This document shows, one piece after another, positions 54,401-64,000 of a stretch of 64,000 bases of DNA. The notes beneath the pieces are model-generated. The model did not search any database, was not told the DNA's origin, and saw nothing but the letters and a program-made list of their open reading frames with translations. Made by a program: the position numbers and the translations under genes. Position 1 is the stretch's first letter, and the number at the start of each line of letters is the position of its first letter. This stretch comes from Euptelea pleiosperma (Eukaryota; Streptophyta; Magnoliopsida; Ranunculales; Eupteleaceae). The stretch covers positions 37,586,225 through 37,650,224 of the forward strand of contig CM068545.1 of the NCBI GenBank assembly GCA_035048495.1, given 5' to 3'.

Positions 54401-57400
54401 AATGCTAAAAATCCACGGTTGAAAATAAGCCATAAAAAAGTTTAATACAACAGACATAAATTACTAATCAAGATGAATTTTGGTATGTAGGTCCAACTAG
54501 GGATGGGTTAATTTTATGGCTTTTTGATTACTTGTTTTGTATTTAGGTAATAACAATGTTAGCTAGAACCTATGATACTTGAATACCTATACCCCCCATC
54601 GAACCATTGTCGACACGGTACGACATGAATACTGGTATGAGATACGGTACCAACACGTATCCCGGATGTATCCATCATATATGTTGATATTTAAAAAAAA
54701 AAAAAAAAAACTAATAAATGACGGAGCGGGTGCATCATATTCTACTAAATTTTTGAAAAAATAGAAAAATGATAAGTTCTTATTCTTTATATATATATAT
54801 ATATATATACATATTGGCCTAATGATTACTTGTTTGGTTGTTTTATGATGTTGTTTTTCTTAGTTTTTTAATATTTCTTATATTTATTATTATAAATTTT
54901 CATATTGCGCCTCGCCTTGTGCCTCAGGTGCCAGGGGTCCTAGCGCCTTAAGTGCGCCTTGCGCCCTTAACTACGTTGTCGACAGGAAACATTACAAACA
55001 TGGAAATAGTGTATTATTTCCTTGAATTTTTTTGATTTGTTTTGATTTATTTTCGGCTACATTATTTTTTGAGTAGCGCTCTTGTAAAAAAATGTAAAAT
55101 GTGGATTTCGGTGCACAAGAAAAAACATATTTATTTTTTGAAAAAATAAAAAAAGCAGATTCCTATATGGAAACCCGAAAAGACTTCTAACAGTATCGCC
55201 TGTGAACTTTAAGTGGAAAAAGTTTAAAAAAAATGCAGAAAGAGAACGAAGAACGAGCTTGGAGTTGAAGATCTCGCTGGCGGCAGTAGCTCTTGGAGGA
55301 GGTTGCAGGCGGCGGTAGTATCTCTTGGAGGACCTAAGTTGATTGATGAAATAGTCTTTGTAGTTAAGGCGTACGTCTTAGGGTCAAGGCGCGCACCTCA
55401 CTAAAATACATGTTTTTTTTGTAAAAATTATGTACTTTGGCTTATTATATTAAGCATCGGTATGATAAGAGAGATACAATTGAACCGATCTCATTGAAAG
55501 ACATTGATGAAAGCAATGAATGGCTACTTGGGGAGATGGAAACAAAAGGTGGAGAACCAGAAAATGAATTGGTGTTTGAGGATGATATCTTGACATGGAG
55601 TGTTGTTGTGAGAGCTACTAGGGTTGGTAAATTAACATCAAATATTAGATCACAATCAAGGTCAAGAGTAAGTGCAAGGGCTTCAATAAGGGAGTCGGAA
55701 GAGGAAGGGGCCAATTTGGATGAGACAGAAGAGAAGAACATATTGAGGCTAACACATCCGATGATGATGGGGATGTAGCTAATGATTATATTTTAGATGA
55801 TGGCGATGCTAACTAGAACTAATTGTGGGCTATTTGAGATTTTGAACATTTGCTATCTTATATGTTTTATTGCTTTTTGATTACTTGTTTTGTATTTAGA
55901 TAATGACAATGTTAGCTAGATCTATTTTTGGGTTACTTGAGATTTTTGACATTTGCTATCTTTAATGTTTTATGGCCTAATGATTACCTATTTTGTTATT
56001 TTATGATGTTATTTATCTTAATTTTTTTATATTTATAATGTTTAGTATGGCGCCTTTCAGTCAGGCGCGTGCCTCGCCTTGTGCCTTGCGCCATAGGTCC
56101 TAGCGTGCCTTGCGCCCTTAACTACCTTGAAATAGTGATATGCATGTTTGATGAATGAATATTCGTAATGATTATGGACAATCTCTCCTAGTCTTTTTTG
56201 GGCTGCTAGAGGGGGTCTTCCCTTCCAGCTTGCCTTCTTGTATATTTGGGCTCGTCCCTTTCCTTTTAACACAAAATATTTTACTTATGAAAAAAAGATG
56301 AGTTGATTTAGTTGTCGATTGAAATCTTTTTTTATTGAGAAATATGAATAATTTTAGAAGATAAAATAAGAGTATTGTATTGATTAATAATATGACTGAC
56401 ACATGTTCTACCAAGAACGAAGGCAAAGAAACTGTTTTTATTGATATTTAGGAAGGAATTACATTAGAAAAGCAAATCAAATTTATATAAAGGACTCACT
56501 TAACGATTGCATAAAACCCAATGACAACAATATCGACCTTGTCGTCTCATATGGTGGCTTGATGTCCTCTTCTGAAAATTTATTGATAGTCCCTAAATCA
56601 AGTGAGCTTTTCATCCTACGAGTGGCTTAAGTAATGCCATCATCTCCTATGGTCGTGATATGGATCATAATTACTCTTTACGCAAAAGGAGCCTTGTCCT
56701 AGGAATCAACTATGAATAAACAAGGGCTATCTTAATCTTGTAATCTAAGATGGATTCAAAAGGCGTTCTCTTGTGATCAAGGGATTTAATTAAGGGCATC
56801 CATCACCTTGAACGGGTCAACACGATATCAAATAAAACCCGTGTGTCCATTTGGCGAATTGTGTTCAAATAAAGAACCAACACACTTTCCATGTGTACAC
56901 ACATCTCTAACAGGAGGCATTAAGAAAGGCGTCAAACATTCACATTTTTTAAAGCCACAGACATGGTCCAGTACCACTATCTGTTATTGTATAATGTCAA
57001 TGCCAGTAAACTAAGCATATTGAAGTATCTGGGTATCCTAGTATGGATCAATATAACCATTTGAGAGGACAACTGGTCAAGAAAGTACATTGAATTTCAG
57101 AATTTTGAGGTCCCATTTACTTGTGCATTCATATGCATTTGGTACATATGCAACATGTTCCTCTTCATAAAGTGTTTTTTATTTATGATCTTATGGAACT
57201 GCTGTGCTTTGGATTTCTGTGTGCTGTATGTTGCAAAATTTGGCATGTTATTCTTGGTCGTCCAATGCTGATTCTTTTCTAACTTAGTTACTAATACCAC
57301 TCTGCAGGTTTTGTCTTGGGAAAGAAGAAGAGTCCAGGGAAAAGAAAAACTTCAGAAATCACTGAAGAGAATTCGAACTGTTGGGAGATGCATGCAAAAT

Positions 57401-58151
57401 TTCAAAATGTAACATACTGGAATCATGACAGTCTTCCTTCACACGATGACGCCTTCTTACGTTGTTTTCACTGGTTTTCAGTTGCAAGTGCAGTAAGTGT
57501 TTTTTATCCAGGCAGAAGGTTGTATCTATGAATGGATGTATATGTGTGTGTGTGTGTCTGCGAGTGTAATGCACGTGCATATCATAGCATCATGGTGTTC
57601 TAATTCATTTCAATTTCGTTACATGTTTTTGATGGAACATGCGTATTGAATCCACAAACAAGAAAATCCATTGCGCTCATTACACGATGTGCATATTCAA
57701 TTTTTTTATAGTTACGATGTGCATATACAGTTGCATGTAGGCACGTGTTTACACTTACGTTTCTAAGAAAGTGTTATTCTTAGAAAGTTTCGTGTAGCTT
57801 TTCTATTACCAAATTTTAATAGATGGTGGGTGTGCTTAACAGCAGATGCATGCATTGGATGTGCTATGTTATGTTTTACGTGAGAGGCATTTTAGTTTTA
57901 TAAACATTAATAGGTTCCTAATCTATGTGCCTGTTGCATTCCATTTCCTGTTTTCTTCTTTATAATCCTTTTGTTTCATTTGTTAGCATTCTATTCTAGT
58001 AAGAACATTGGAGGGTACTACATGCCATCTGAATTGGACATTCTCTGCATGCATGCAGCTGCACAGGCCAGTCAGTGCTGATAATTTGGCTCCTGTATCT
58101 ACTATTTCGAGGTGGAGGGATTGCGAAAGAGAAGAGGGTCCTATTGATTGA
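51296..58151 (+). CDS. RNASEH2C: Ribonuclease H2 subunit C, four exons
   Basis: Encodes the C subunit of the trimeric nuclear RNase H2, which together with A (catalytic) and B removes ribonucleotides from DNA and RNA from RNA:DNA hybrids; the C subunit is structural and non-catalytic. Exons 51296-51470, 51564-51656, 57308-57492 and 58059-58151 join in frame to 181 residues plus TGA, close to the usual plant length. Family signatures are DLTGQIHQLPCCIRH (exon 1), FRGRKLQG (exon 2), and CWEMHAKFQNVTYWNHDSLP then FLRCFHWFSVA (exon 3). All introns are GT-AG. Start: the first ATG of the open frame, preceding the conserved block. Intron 2 is 5651 bp and full of transposons. A MITE ends about 40 bp before the ATG. 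No disabling change is seen, so it looks functional, though expression is unknown. Confidence 0.93.
51564..51656 (+). CDS. RNASEH2C: RNASEH2C exon 2
   Basis: 93 bp, phase 1 at both ends. Encodes VDVDGLNVEEACFRGRKLQG and then the ATIPLPEGY segment, with the family motif FRGRKLQG. Donor attgtg-gtatgt at 51657. Confidence 0.92.
52171..52339. mobile_element. Short MITE with CGAAATTTCGG repeats
   Basis: 169 bp; ends GGTTTTAAATTTTGG and, on the minus strand, GGTTTTAAATTTCGG. Internal ccgaaatttcggtttcgg words are palindromic. Flanks tcagtgcaa (52162-52170) and tcagtggat (52340-52348) agree at 7 of 9 positions, a decayed TSD. Confidence 0.75.
53565..53595. repeat. (CT)n microsatellite
   Basis: About 14 ct units in intron 2 of RNASEH2C. 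Confidence 0.9.
53939..54978. mobile_element. hAT-type element with AGGCGC sub-terminal repeats, copy 1
   Basis: Left end tatagtcaaggcgcac, then many aaggcgc/gcgcctca words to 54050; right end, on the minus strand, gtagttaagggcgcaaggcg. Flanks cctacagg and tcgacagg agree at 6 of 8 positions. A fold-back MITE is nested at about 54240-54520. A poly-A and (ta)n stretch lies at 54690-54810. No transposase reading. Confidence 0.75.
54240..54520. mobile_element. Fold-back MITE nested in hAT copy 1
   Basis: Contains gacggagcaacaagtgtgag, cacgtggcatactattagagg, tgatcgtatggatgtttggc, tgattagtgattcctaag, the centre ctaaaaatccacggttg and the inverse half to gtaggtccaactagggatgg. One of the better preserved copies. 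Confidence 0.8.
55356..56129 (+). mobile_element. hAT-type element with AGGCGC repeats, copy 2, with TSD
   Basis: Ends tagttaaggcgtacg on the left and, on the minus strand, tagttaagggcgcaagg on the right. Flanked by aaatagt (55349-55355 and 56130-56136), possibly 8 bp with one mismatch. Internally deleted; it retains the 3' end of a hAT transposase gene (next entry). Confidence 0.85.
55437..55778 (+). pseudogene. hAT transposase C-terminal tail
   Basis: The open frame reads IEPISLKDIDESNEWLLGEM, then ELVFEDDILTWSVVVRATRV, the acidic and LTW-containing tail that follows the dimerisation region in plant hAT transposases. The N-terminal zinc finger, catalytic core and dimerisation helices are absent. 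It identifies the superfamily of this element and of copy 1. The final codons (LTHPMMMGM) are probably a frameshifted end. Confidence 0.7.
57308..57492 (+). CDS. RNASEH2C: RNASEH2C exon 3
   Basis: 185 bp after acceptor ctctgcag. Encodes GFVLGKKKSPGKRKT, a Glu-rich linker, then CWEMHAKFQNVTYWNHDSLP and FLRCFHWFSVASA. Donor agtgca-gtaagt at 57493, a strong consensus. Confidence 0.93.
58059..58151 (+). CDS. RNASEH2C: RNASEH2C exon 4, stop
   Basis: After acceptor gcatgcag: LHRPVSADNLAPVSTISRW, then a charged tail ending GPID and TGA at 58149-58151. LHRPV directly continues the SVASA of exon 3, as in plant orthologues. Confidence 0.85.
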   Translation: MHRPVSADNLAPVSTISRWRDCEREEGPID

Positions 58152-58306
58152 CCTGCAGGCTGCAGCTCATAGTCTTTTCTTGAGCTTTAGTACATATTCA
58201 AAAAAATGGGGTCAAGTTTTTTGCCCCTGATGTTAAGGTAGAGAGTGATGTTTATATCATTGATTATATTTAAGGCTTATCCGAAAGTAAGGACCCAAGC
58301 CTCATT

Positions 58307-58340
<34 letters not shown>

Positions 58341-59222
58341 CCCATAACTGCTGAGATCATTAATATAGAATCACTCTTAATCTTTCTAGAACATGGGAGA
58401 AACATTAACTCAATCGTCATCACCATAACAAGCATAATCTGAGGAAAATGAAAGAAAGAACAGCTATGTTTGTTTCTTGGAAGACAATCTTCACTTTAAT
58501 GAGCAGGCCAGTTTTGAAATCCACACGTTCTATCTCATGCGTAGAGAAAGCACTAAACTTCAGGAAACATGAAAGGTATGCCTTGCCGAGGAACTTCTTG
58601 CTAAACTTCAATTCCCCTATATGCAGACAGTTAAATTGGCATCTGTATGGACCTGTGCTCCCTCAAGCTTCAAGACGAGACTGACTAGTTAGACTACCTC
58701 AGAAGAATCATCAGGGATCCATTTCCAGTACTGTTCTTCTTATGTTGAGCGCCTTGATTTAAGGGTAATTTCAAAAATTATTTTCCTACTTTAGCTGCAT
58801 AATATCATGTGTAATTAGAATTTTAGATTGCCTATATTATCGAAATACTTCAAGCTGGGTCTCATTTTATACCAAAAGTCGAGAACTTAGAAAAACTGGA
58901 CTGGAAATTGAACAGGCAATGTTGCTCGTATGGTCAAAATTCAATTATCTATTGCTATTTTAGAGCCAAAAATTGGGTATCACACCACACGGCATTCAGC
59001 TAGCACCTATTAATACATTGTTTTTGTATGGTTATCAATTAAAAAGTTTTACAGATAAAAGATTTGTCAGGAAGTGTAGATAGAGAGTTTTATGACATTT
59101 ATATGCAAAAATCTTTTCTAGAAAACATATTCAAGATAACTATACAGAACCATATATGCACTAGAAAATTTATTCAGTACAACCATACATAACCTTGTAT
59201 GCTGAAAAAGGGTAACAAAAAA
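58152..59222. other. RNASEH2C 3' flank with (ATC)n
   Basis: Holds the 3' UTR, whose end I cannot place; no clear AATAAA follows within 300 bp. A (tca)n run of about 12 units lies at 58304-58341. A 78-codon open frame at 58448-58684 has no recognised domain. Confidence 0.6.
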
Positions 59223-59394
59223 TGTTAGAAGTGTTGTGAATCTGATGATATTGTGGTAAACGTAACAGTTGTAACCAATGGTTGTCCGCCGCTTATGTGG
59301 CGTCAGTTACACTATCGGCATTTACTTTGTAACGTCTAGATCAAAGCTATATATGTAAGGGTTGATCAATGAAAATATCATCAGATTCACAACA
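59223..59394 (+). repeat. Ty1/copia LTR, Ale/Retrofit-like, 172 bp
   Basis: Starts TGTTAGAAGTGTTGTGAATC and ends CAGATTCACAACA. Its first and last about 22 bases are inverted copies (gttgtgaatctgatgatatt). A TATA-like agctatatatgtaagg lies at 59347-59362. It is directly followed by cgttagcaacacgaa, close to the cgttatcagcacgaa that follows LTRs in Ale-type copia elements. A second LTR was not found. Confidence 0.75.
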
Positions 59395-60904
59395 CGTTAG
59401 CAACACGAATTTGCTCATCTTTTACTAATGGTTGGGTAGGCACGAATCAACCGTGAGCATAGATCAACATGGATCCATAACAACTATATATCCTTTGAAA
59501 ATGTATTTTCCTATTTATTGTTTAAAGGTACATAGATCAGAAAAAAAATCTTGATTGTAAGAGTACTTGCCGGTAGTTCTTCATGTTGCTTGACATGTTT
59601 TTTGTCTTTCCAACGTTTCGAGTTTTTTTTTCTTACTTAACGAGAGAGATCTCAGATCTTTCGTGCGTATGGTGATCAAGGGTTTAGAGATCTCTAGTCG
59701 GATTTATAATTTTACGAGATTCCTAATTGATCTCTCAACGATTTGACATGAAGATTGTAGGGTGAAATACATTTTTGGTTAAATGATATTTTCTACAAAT
59801 TAAAAAAGTTTCCAACACTAGTCATGCAATTTCTATATTACTTGAGATTTTTCATTTTCTCTCACCTCCACATTGAAGAGGGTTTCTATATTATGAGTCG
59901 TTACTTATCCAAGGAAGGTAACATACTATTAATTGGAGATCTACAAGATAATTTCCCATATATTCATTTACTAAAACTATGAATAGGTTTTAAATGTTGA
60001 TGTGTCCATAAAGGTTATTTTTCTTTCATTCTTACACTTACACCTTGCCAATTAAGGAGGAATTTCTAATGTTTCCAATCCTCCACTAAAGTTTCCTAAT
60101 TGATATTATTCACTAAATGTTTTAACTTCAATAATAATAATTCTAGTATTGAAGAATTAATTTGAGGAAATTGACAATAAATTAAAGAAACAATTCTATT
60201 ATTGGAAGATTGCTTTGATTGATATTTAGGCAAGTTTCTGCATCTATGATTGGCTTACCTACATACTAAATAGAGATGTGTATGCTTTCTATATGTAGAT
60301 ATTTCCTATAATAACGACTTCCAATATTGGGTTGTTTTCTCAAAGAAAAAAAAAGATATTTAGAGGTTGTATGATTCTAAAATGAGATTTTAGAGTTCTT
60401 TCTAATGTTATCTGATTGTAAAGATCTTGATTTCTGGATCGTAAATAATTGGTTTAATGGGGTAGATCTTCTCTTCTGATCCTCCTCAAATCTCTTAGAT
60501 CGTGAAGAACTTTAAAGCATTTCTATGTAAACTTGATTCTATCTTTTAAGAATTATAATATTTTTTCTTAACACCTATATGTCGTTACAAAATCTGAATT
60601 TTTTTTAACGACGAATTTATTCGTTAGGAACTTAGGACTTTTCATAATTGGTGTGATTTTTGGATCTTAAAAGAATTGATAATGAATGATAAAATTATTC
60701 ATTTTCAGAAGCCCCAATTTTATGATCGGTGTGATCCTAGATCTTAAAATCCTTTTAGACCTGCAATTGAATAGCTTGTTGAAAAGAGGTGATGAAATTG
60801 TTTATTTTTGAAGATCTGAAATTCACGATCAGTGTGATTTCCAGATCTTAATAAACTTTGACATTTGGAAGATTCTTTTAGAGAATCCTTCTTAACTTAT
60901 ACAG
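59395..60904 (+). other. Leader-like, non-coding DNA with degenerate repeats
   Basis: No coding domain. 60640-60870 has three loose copies of a roughly 100-bp module ending gatcrgtgtgatttycagatctt. It probably belongs to the leader of the copia element whose LTR precedes it, but gag never appears; the sequence runs into the minus-strand copia remnant near 60905. Confidence 0.45.
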
Positions 60905-62763
60905 ATTTGATTTTTGTGAGTTGTACCTTTCTCTTAGGATCACTCTTTTGAGGTGAAGAACTCTGAGGATATTTGAATTTCTCAAGGGACTCAATTTTCC
61001 TATTCAAAACTTTTGACATTTTTAGTAGGTCTTTCTTCTACCTAGATAGCACATCCCTGTTATCAAGCTTAGTATGTGTCTTCATAGGAGTTTTCTGACT
61101 CTTCACATTCTGAGTTAAGTTCACTTCTTTCTTAAAAGAGTTTTAGTGTCATCTTCCCAGTTTGTGACAGTCTCTGATCACATGACCCAAGTTTTTACAA
61201 TACGCACAAGGGCGGTTATTTTTGACAGTTTTAACTTAGTCAATAGTTGGAGGGGGAACAACTTTGGCCTTTACAAAGATCGTCTTGGAAGTAGATACTT
61301 TGTTTTGATTAAGTTTGTAATCCGACCCATGTTTGTCTCTATTGAACTTTCCCACTCGCAAGATCTCATCCAGCTTTGCAGTGCTAGACGAGAATCCTGA
61401 CATATCCCTTTTAACTTTGAGAAACTCATTCTATAGAGATTTCTTTTCGTCCATACAAATTTGGAATTCACATTCCAATGACTTGTTCCTTTTAAACATA
61501 GACTCTTTCTTTTGTTCTAATTTCTTAATCAACACTTTTAATTTTTCAATGTCAATTTGCAAGGCTTTATTCTCAGAGTCTAGAACTTTGACTCTGTTAA
61601 TTAAAACTTTATTCACCTTGATGAACTTTATTGATTCTTTATACAGTTCTTTACCCCAAATGCCGAGTCATCAGAGTCCCCGTTGTAAGAGTCTTCCGAA
61701 CTCTTATTATCATCATCGTTGGTTTTTCACGAGATCTAAAGGGGCTATTAAAATGAGCAACAAAAGCTGTGAACTTCTCAGACTTTTCATTGCTATTAGT
61801 CATCAGAATCATCTTCTGACTCTACATCCCAAGTAGCATAAAAGGCTTTGGCCTTGTCTTTGTACTCTTTCTTGTTGGGGCATATATTTGCAAAATGACC
61901 AAACCCTTGACATTTGAAAAACATTGGGGTTCGTTGAGCATTTTTCCCTAGGAGTTCTGTCACTTCTGTTACCTCTCTCATGAGGTTTGGCATTTCCCTT
62001 AGATTTATTAAAAAATTTATTATTCTTAAATCTACATTTTTAGAACAAAAAACTTCTTAAATTTCTTGACAAATAATGCCATTTAAACTTCAGTCACCGT
62101 CTGACTCTGAGTCTTGAGCTTTAGAAAATTTAAGGGTTATACCTTTTGTCTTCTTTGGTTGTCTCAAGTTCATCTCATAGGTTTGGAGAGACCCAACTAT
62201 CTCGTCAACTTTGAGGGAGCAACATCCTTACTCTCCTCAATGGCCGTCACCTTAGCTTGGAATCTATTGGGCAAGGATCGTAAAATCTTCCGAACCACTT
62301 TAGGTTTTGGAATGCTCTCACCCAAATTGTGGGCAGAGTTCACAATATTATTGAGTTTGGCATAAAACTCAGTAAACGTGTCATTCTTCTCCATTCTCAT
62401 GGATTCGAATTTGGTAGTCTGCATTTGTAGTTTTAAAATTTTCACAGCTGATGTACCTTCACGGGTGACTTTTAAAATGTCCTATGCATCTTTGGCCAAA
62501 GTGCAGGTAGAGATTCTCTGAAACTCATTGTTGTCAACTGCATTAAAAATGGCATTTAGCCCTTCACTATTCAGACAAAACAAATCTATGTCATTTTTAG
62601 GTTTGAGAACAACTTTGTCCTCTATTGTCACTGTGGCTGGTACAGCCATCCAGATTCTTTCATCAATAGACTTGAGGAATGCTCTCATTTTAGCCTTCCA
62701 ATATGCGTAGTCTTCTCCATCAAATAATGGAGGTCTGGATGTGTTTTCACATTCTCTTTGCAT
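60905..62763 (-). pseudogene. Ty1/copia gag (5' part of gag-pol), broken
   Basis: Minus strand from ATG at 62761-62763. The N-terminus shows PPLFDGEDYAYWKAKMRAFL, the copia gag signature, then an in-frame TAG at 62482-62484 in place of the usual Trp of the AW-ILK region. The reading continues (62445-62197) with FTEFYAKLNNIVNSAHNLGE and VVRKILRSLP. A zinc knuckle follows at about 61900 (KCQGFGHFANICPN) in which the first Cys is Phe. A Lys/Glu-rich coiled-coil stretch lies at 61616-61431, and a second, complete zinc-binding motif CAYCKNLGHVIRDC at about 61180. The reading fades near 60905 before protease. Several stops and frameshifts make it non-functional. Confidence 0.88.
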
Positions 62764-62838
62764 CTTAGTAATTGTAAAGAATGAATTGATTTTACAGGAA
62801 TCTAAATTTAGGTGATTAAACTTTTTATAGAATAACTC

Positions 62839-62850
62839 GCTCTGATACCA
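62839..62850 (-). other. Primer binding site, initiator tRNA-Met
   Basis: On the minus strand TGGTATCAGAGC, the standard plant copia primer site. It lies two bases after the LTR end at 62853 and about 75 bases before the gag ATG. Confidence 0.92.
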
Positions 62851-62852
62851 AT

Positions 62853-64000
62853 TGAAATAATTGATCCGTTCTCTTTCACTCAAGAATACCTAGAAGGGGG
62901 AGGGGGGGTTGATTAGGTATTTAAAAATTAATTTAATATAACATAAGTTTACTGGTCAAGGTGAGGTGATAAACTCATATGCCTTGATTGATAAAATAAT
63001 TATTTCAACTGACTCAAATCAAATACACCTTAGTGGTATATTGTCTTTTTGTCATTTGATTTAATCAATACAATTAGTGGAACAACAATCAAACATCCAT
63101 AAGATAGTTTTTACGTGGAAACCTTAGTTAAGGAAAACTATGGGACCACGTCCAGACGGACAATATCACTAACTGAAAAGTTAAACAAAACAGAAGTTAC
63201 CTACGCAGCACCGTTGTAAGTGCAACTTCTAACCTTAGCCAAGGCCCACTACCGATGGGTCCACGTCCTCTGAATCAACGTTACGATTTCACACGCGCCC
63301 TCCTAATTAAGAAGCATCGTCCGCTTGTTCAATTTGGTACTCCCCAGACGTACCTTCGATCAGTACTCCCTGATCTTAATTCTCAATACCCCAGTCTCTA
63401 CTGAAGGTGAAGGTGAATGATTCAGTACACCCTGAACCCCAAGTCGCTCAAATAGTGTTGAGACGCACTGGTACTCTCAGACTTGGTAGGTTTAAGATTC
63501 AAAGTGGAAAACCTAAGTTGAGTAGAGATCAAGTACTAAGCTATGATCAAAGTGAAGAGAAAAGCTCTCAAGAAATAATAATGAAACTTTGAACTTTTCT
63601 TGTTCGAATGGACGACTCTTGATAAATAAAACTCTCTACTGTGTGTCAATGTGTATTTTAAGTCAAAAAAAGAGTTATATTTATAGAGATTCGTAGCCCT
63701 GAGTCATAATAGAGGTAGGGAAGGTGGAATCTAAATTTCGGATCTGAAAAGACCTATTCGTGCATAGTTCAATCGATTGTACTTATGGTCCAATCGATTA
63801 GGCAAGTACGGATGTTTTTTTCCTTCGTAAATCCAATCGATTGTACCAAGGGTCCAATCGATCGGACTCTTTCAAGTTTTTGTTCCGTAGTGTCCAATCA
63901 ATTGATCAGGAAAATCTAATCGATCGGACTCAGAACTGAGTTCTGTCCGTAGAGTCCAATCGATTGATCAGAAAAATCCATTCGATCGGACTTGGAACAG
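62853..64000 (-). repeat. 5' LTR of the minus-strand copia element (runs off the window)
   Basis: The LTR 3' end (...ATTATTTCA on the minus strand) is at 62853. It contains cctagaagggggaggggggg (62889-62908, plus strand view), acgtggaaaccttagttaag and many variants of tccaatcgattgga at 63765-64000. A degraded second copy of this LTR lies at 34445-38270. The 5' end is beyond the window. Confidence 0.85.

Larger units (their letters stand above)
51657..57307 (+). other. RNASEH2C intron 2, 5.65 kb, transposon-rich
   Basis: GT-AG intron between exons 2 and 3. It contains a small inverted-repeat MITE (52171-52339), a (CT)n tract (53565-53595), two hAT elements of the AGGCGC family (53939-54978 and 55356-56129), and a fold-back MITE. 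52640-53530 and 56140-57300 show nothing I can name, apart from two copies of acatttgcacctaccaatg at 53281 and 53323. Confidence 0.85.

Overview
This window is nuclear DNA of a flowering plant. It is AT-rich and intron-bearing, holds almost no long ORFs, and is packed with plant-type transposable elements (Ty3/gypsy, Ty1/copia, TRIM, hAT, Mutator-like, CACTA, Helitron and fold-back MITEs), many nested in one another. The lineage cannot be fixed from the sequence alone. I can support one intact host gene: a four-exon gene for ribonuclease H2 subunit C (RNASEH2C, plus strand, exons between 51296 and 58151). Its 5.65 kb second intron is filled with transposons, and nested MITEs end only about 40 bp before its ATG. 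All the gene and element calls come from reading the sequence; no database search was run.

Layout. 1-3681: remnant of a Tat-like Ty3/gypsy element read on the minus strand (RT, RNase H and integrase, all with stops, frameshifts and lost catalytic residues), followed by a 53-bp tandem array and then an ORF remnant on the opposite strand. 3682-8100: non-autonomous LTR element with a perfect tRNA-Asp primer binding site and a decayed acidic gag-like region. 8105-10451: CACTA end, a gypsy-type LTR, and a hAT-like element that has swallowed a fold-back MITE array and two mini-Helitrons. 10452-16990: mostly unassigned DNA with MITE pieces and a complete 478-bp TRIM with a perfect 5-bp TSD. 17104-19745: solo LTR with TSD. 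19915-24060: non-autonomous copia-like element interrupted by a hAT element with an 8-bp TSD. 24260-24650: fragment of an RNase H1-type hybrid-binding (viroplasmin) domain. 25977-38270: three long LTRs of one broad family (start TGTyACGCCCCG / TGTCAGGCCCCG), one interrupted by a hAT element carrying a light-harvesting protein exon, one inserted into a copia LTR.

38993-45830: cluster of Helitron ends plus a putative 5.4 kb minus-strand Helitron with a captured first exon. 46160-50230: fold-back MITEs, a CACGTG-like minisatellite, and a minus-strand LTR of the same long-LTR family. 50303-58151: nested MITEs and RNASEH2C. 59223-64000: an Ale/Retrofit-like copia LTR and the 5' part of a minus-strand copia element (LTR, PBS, gag), whose LTR family also supplied the broken LTR at 34445-38270.

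The genes do not form an operon or pathway. The window is best read as a stratified record of insertions: TSDs and interruption order allow relative dating. The most unusual content is the Lhca-like exon inside a hAT element, the antisense ORF plus tandem array of the gypsy remnant, the head-to-tail Helitron ends, and the transposon load placed on RNASEH2C.
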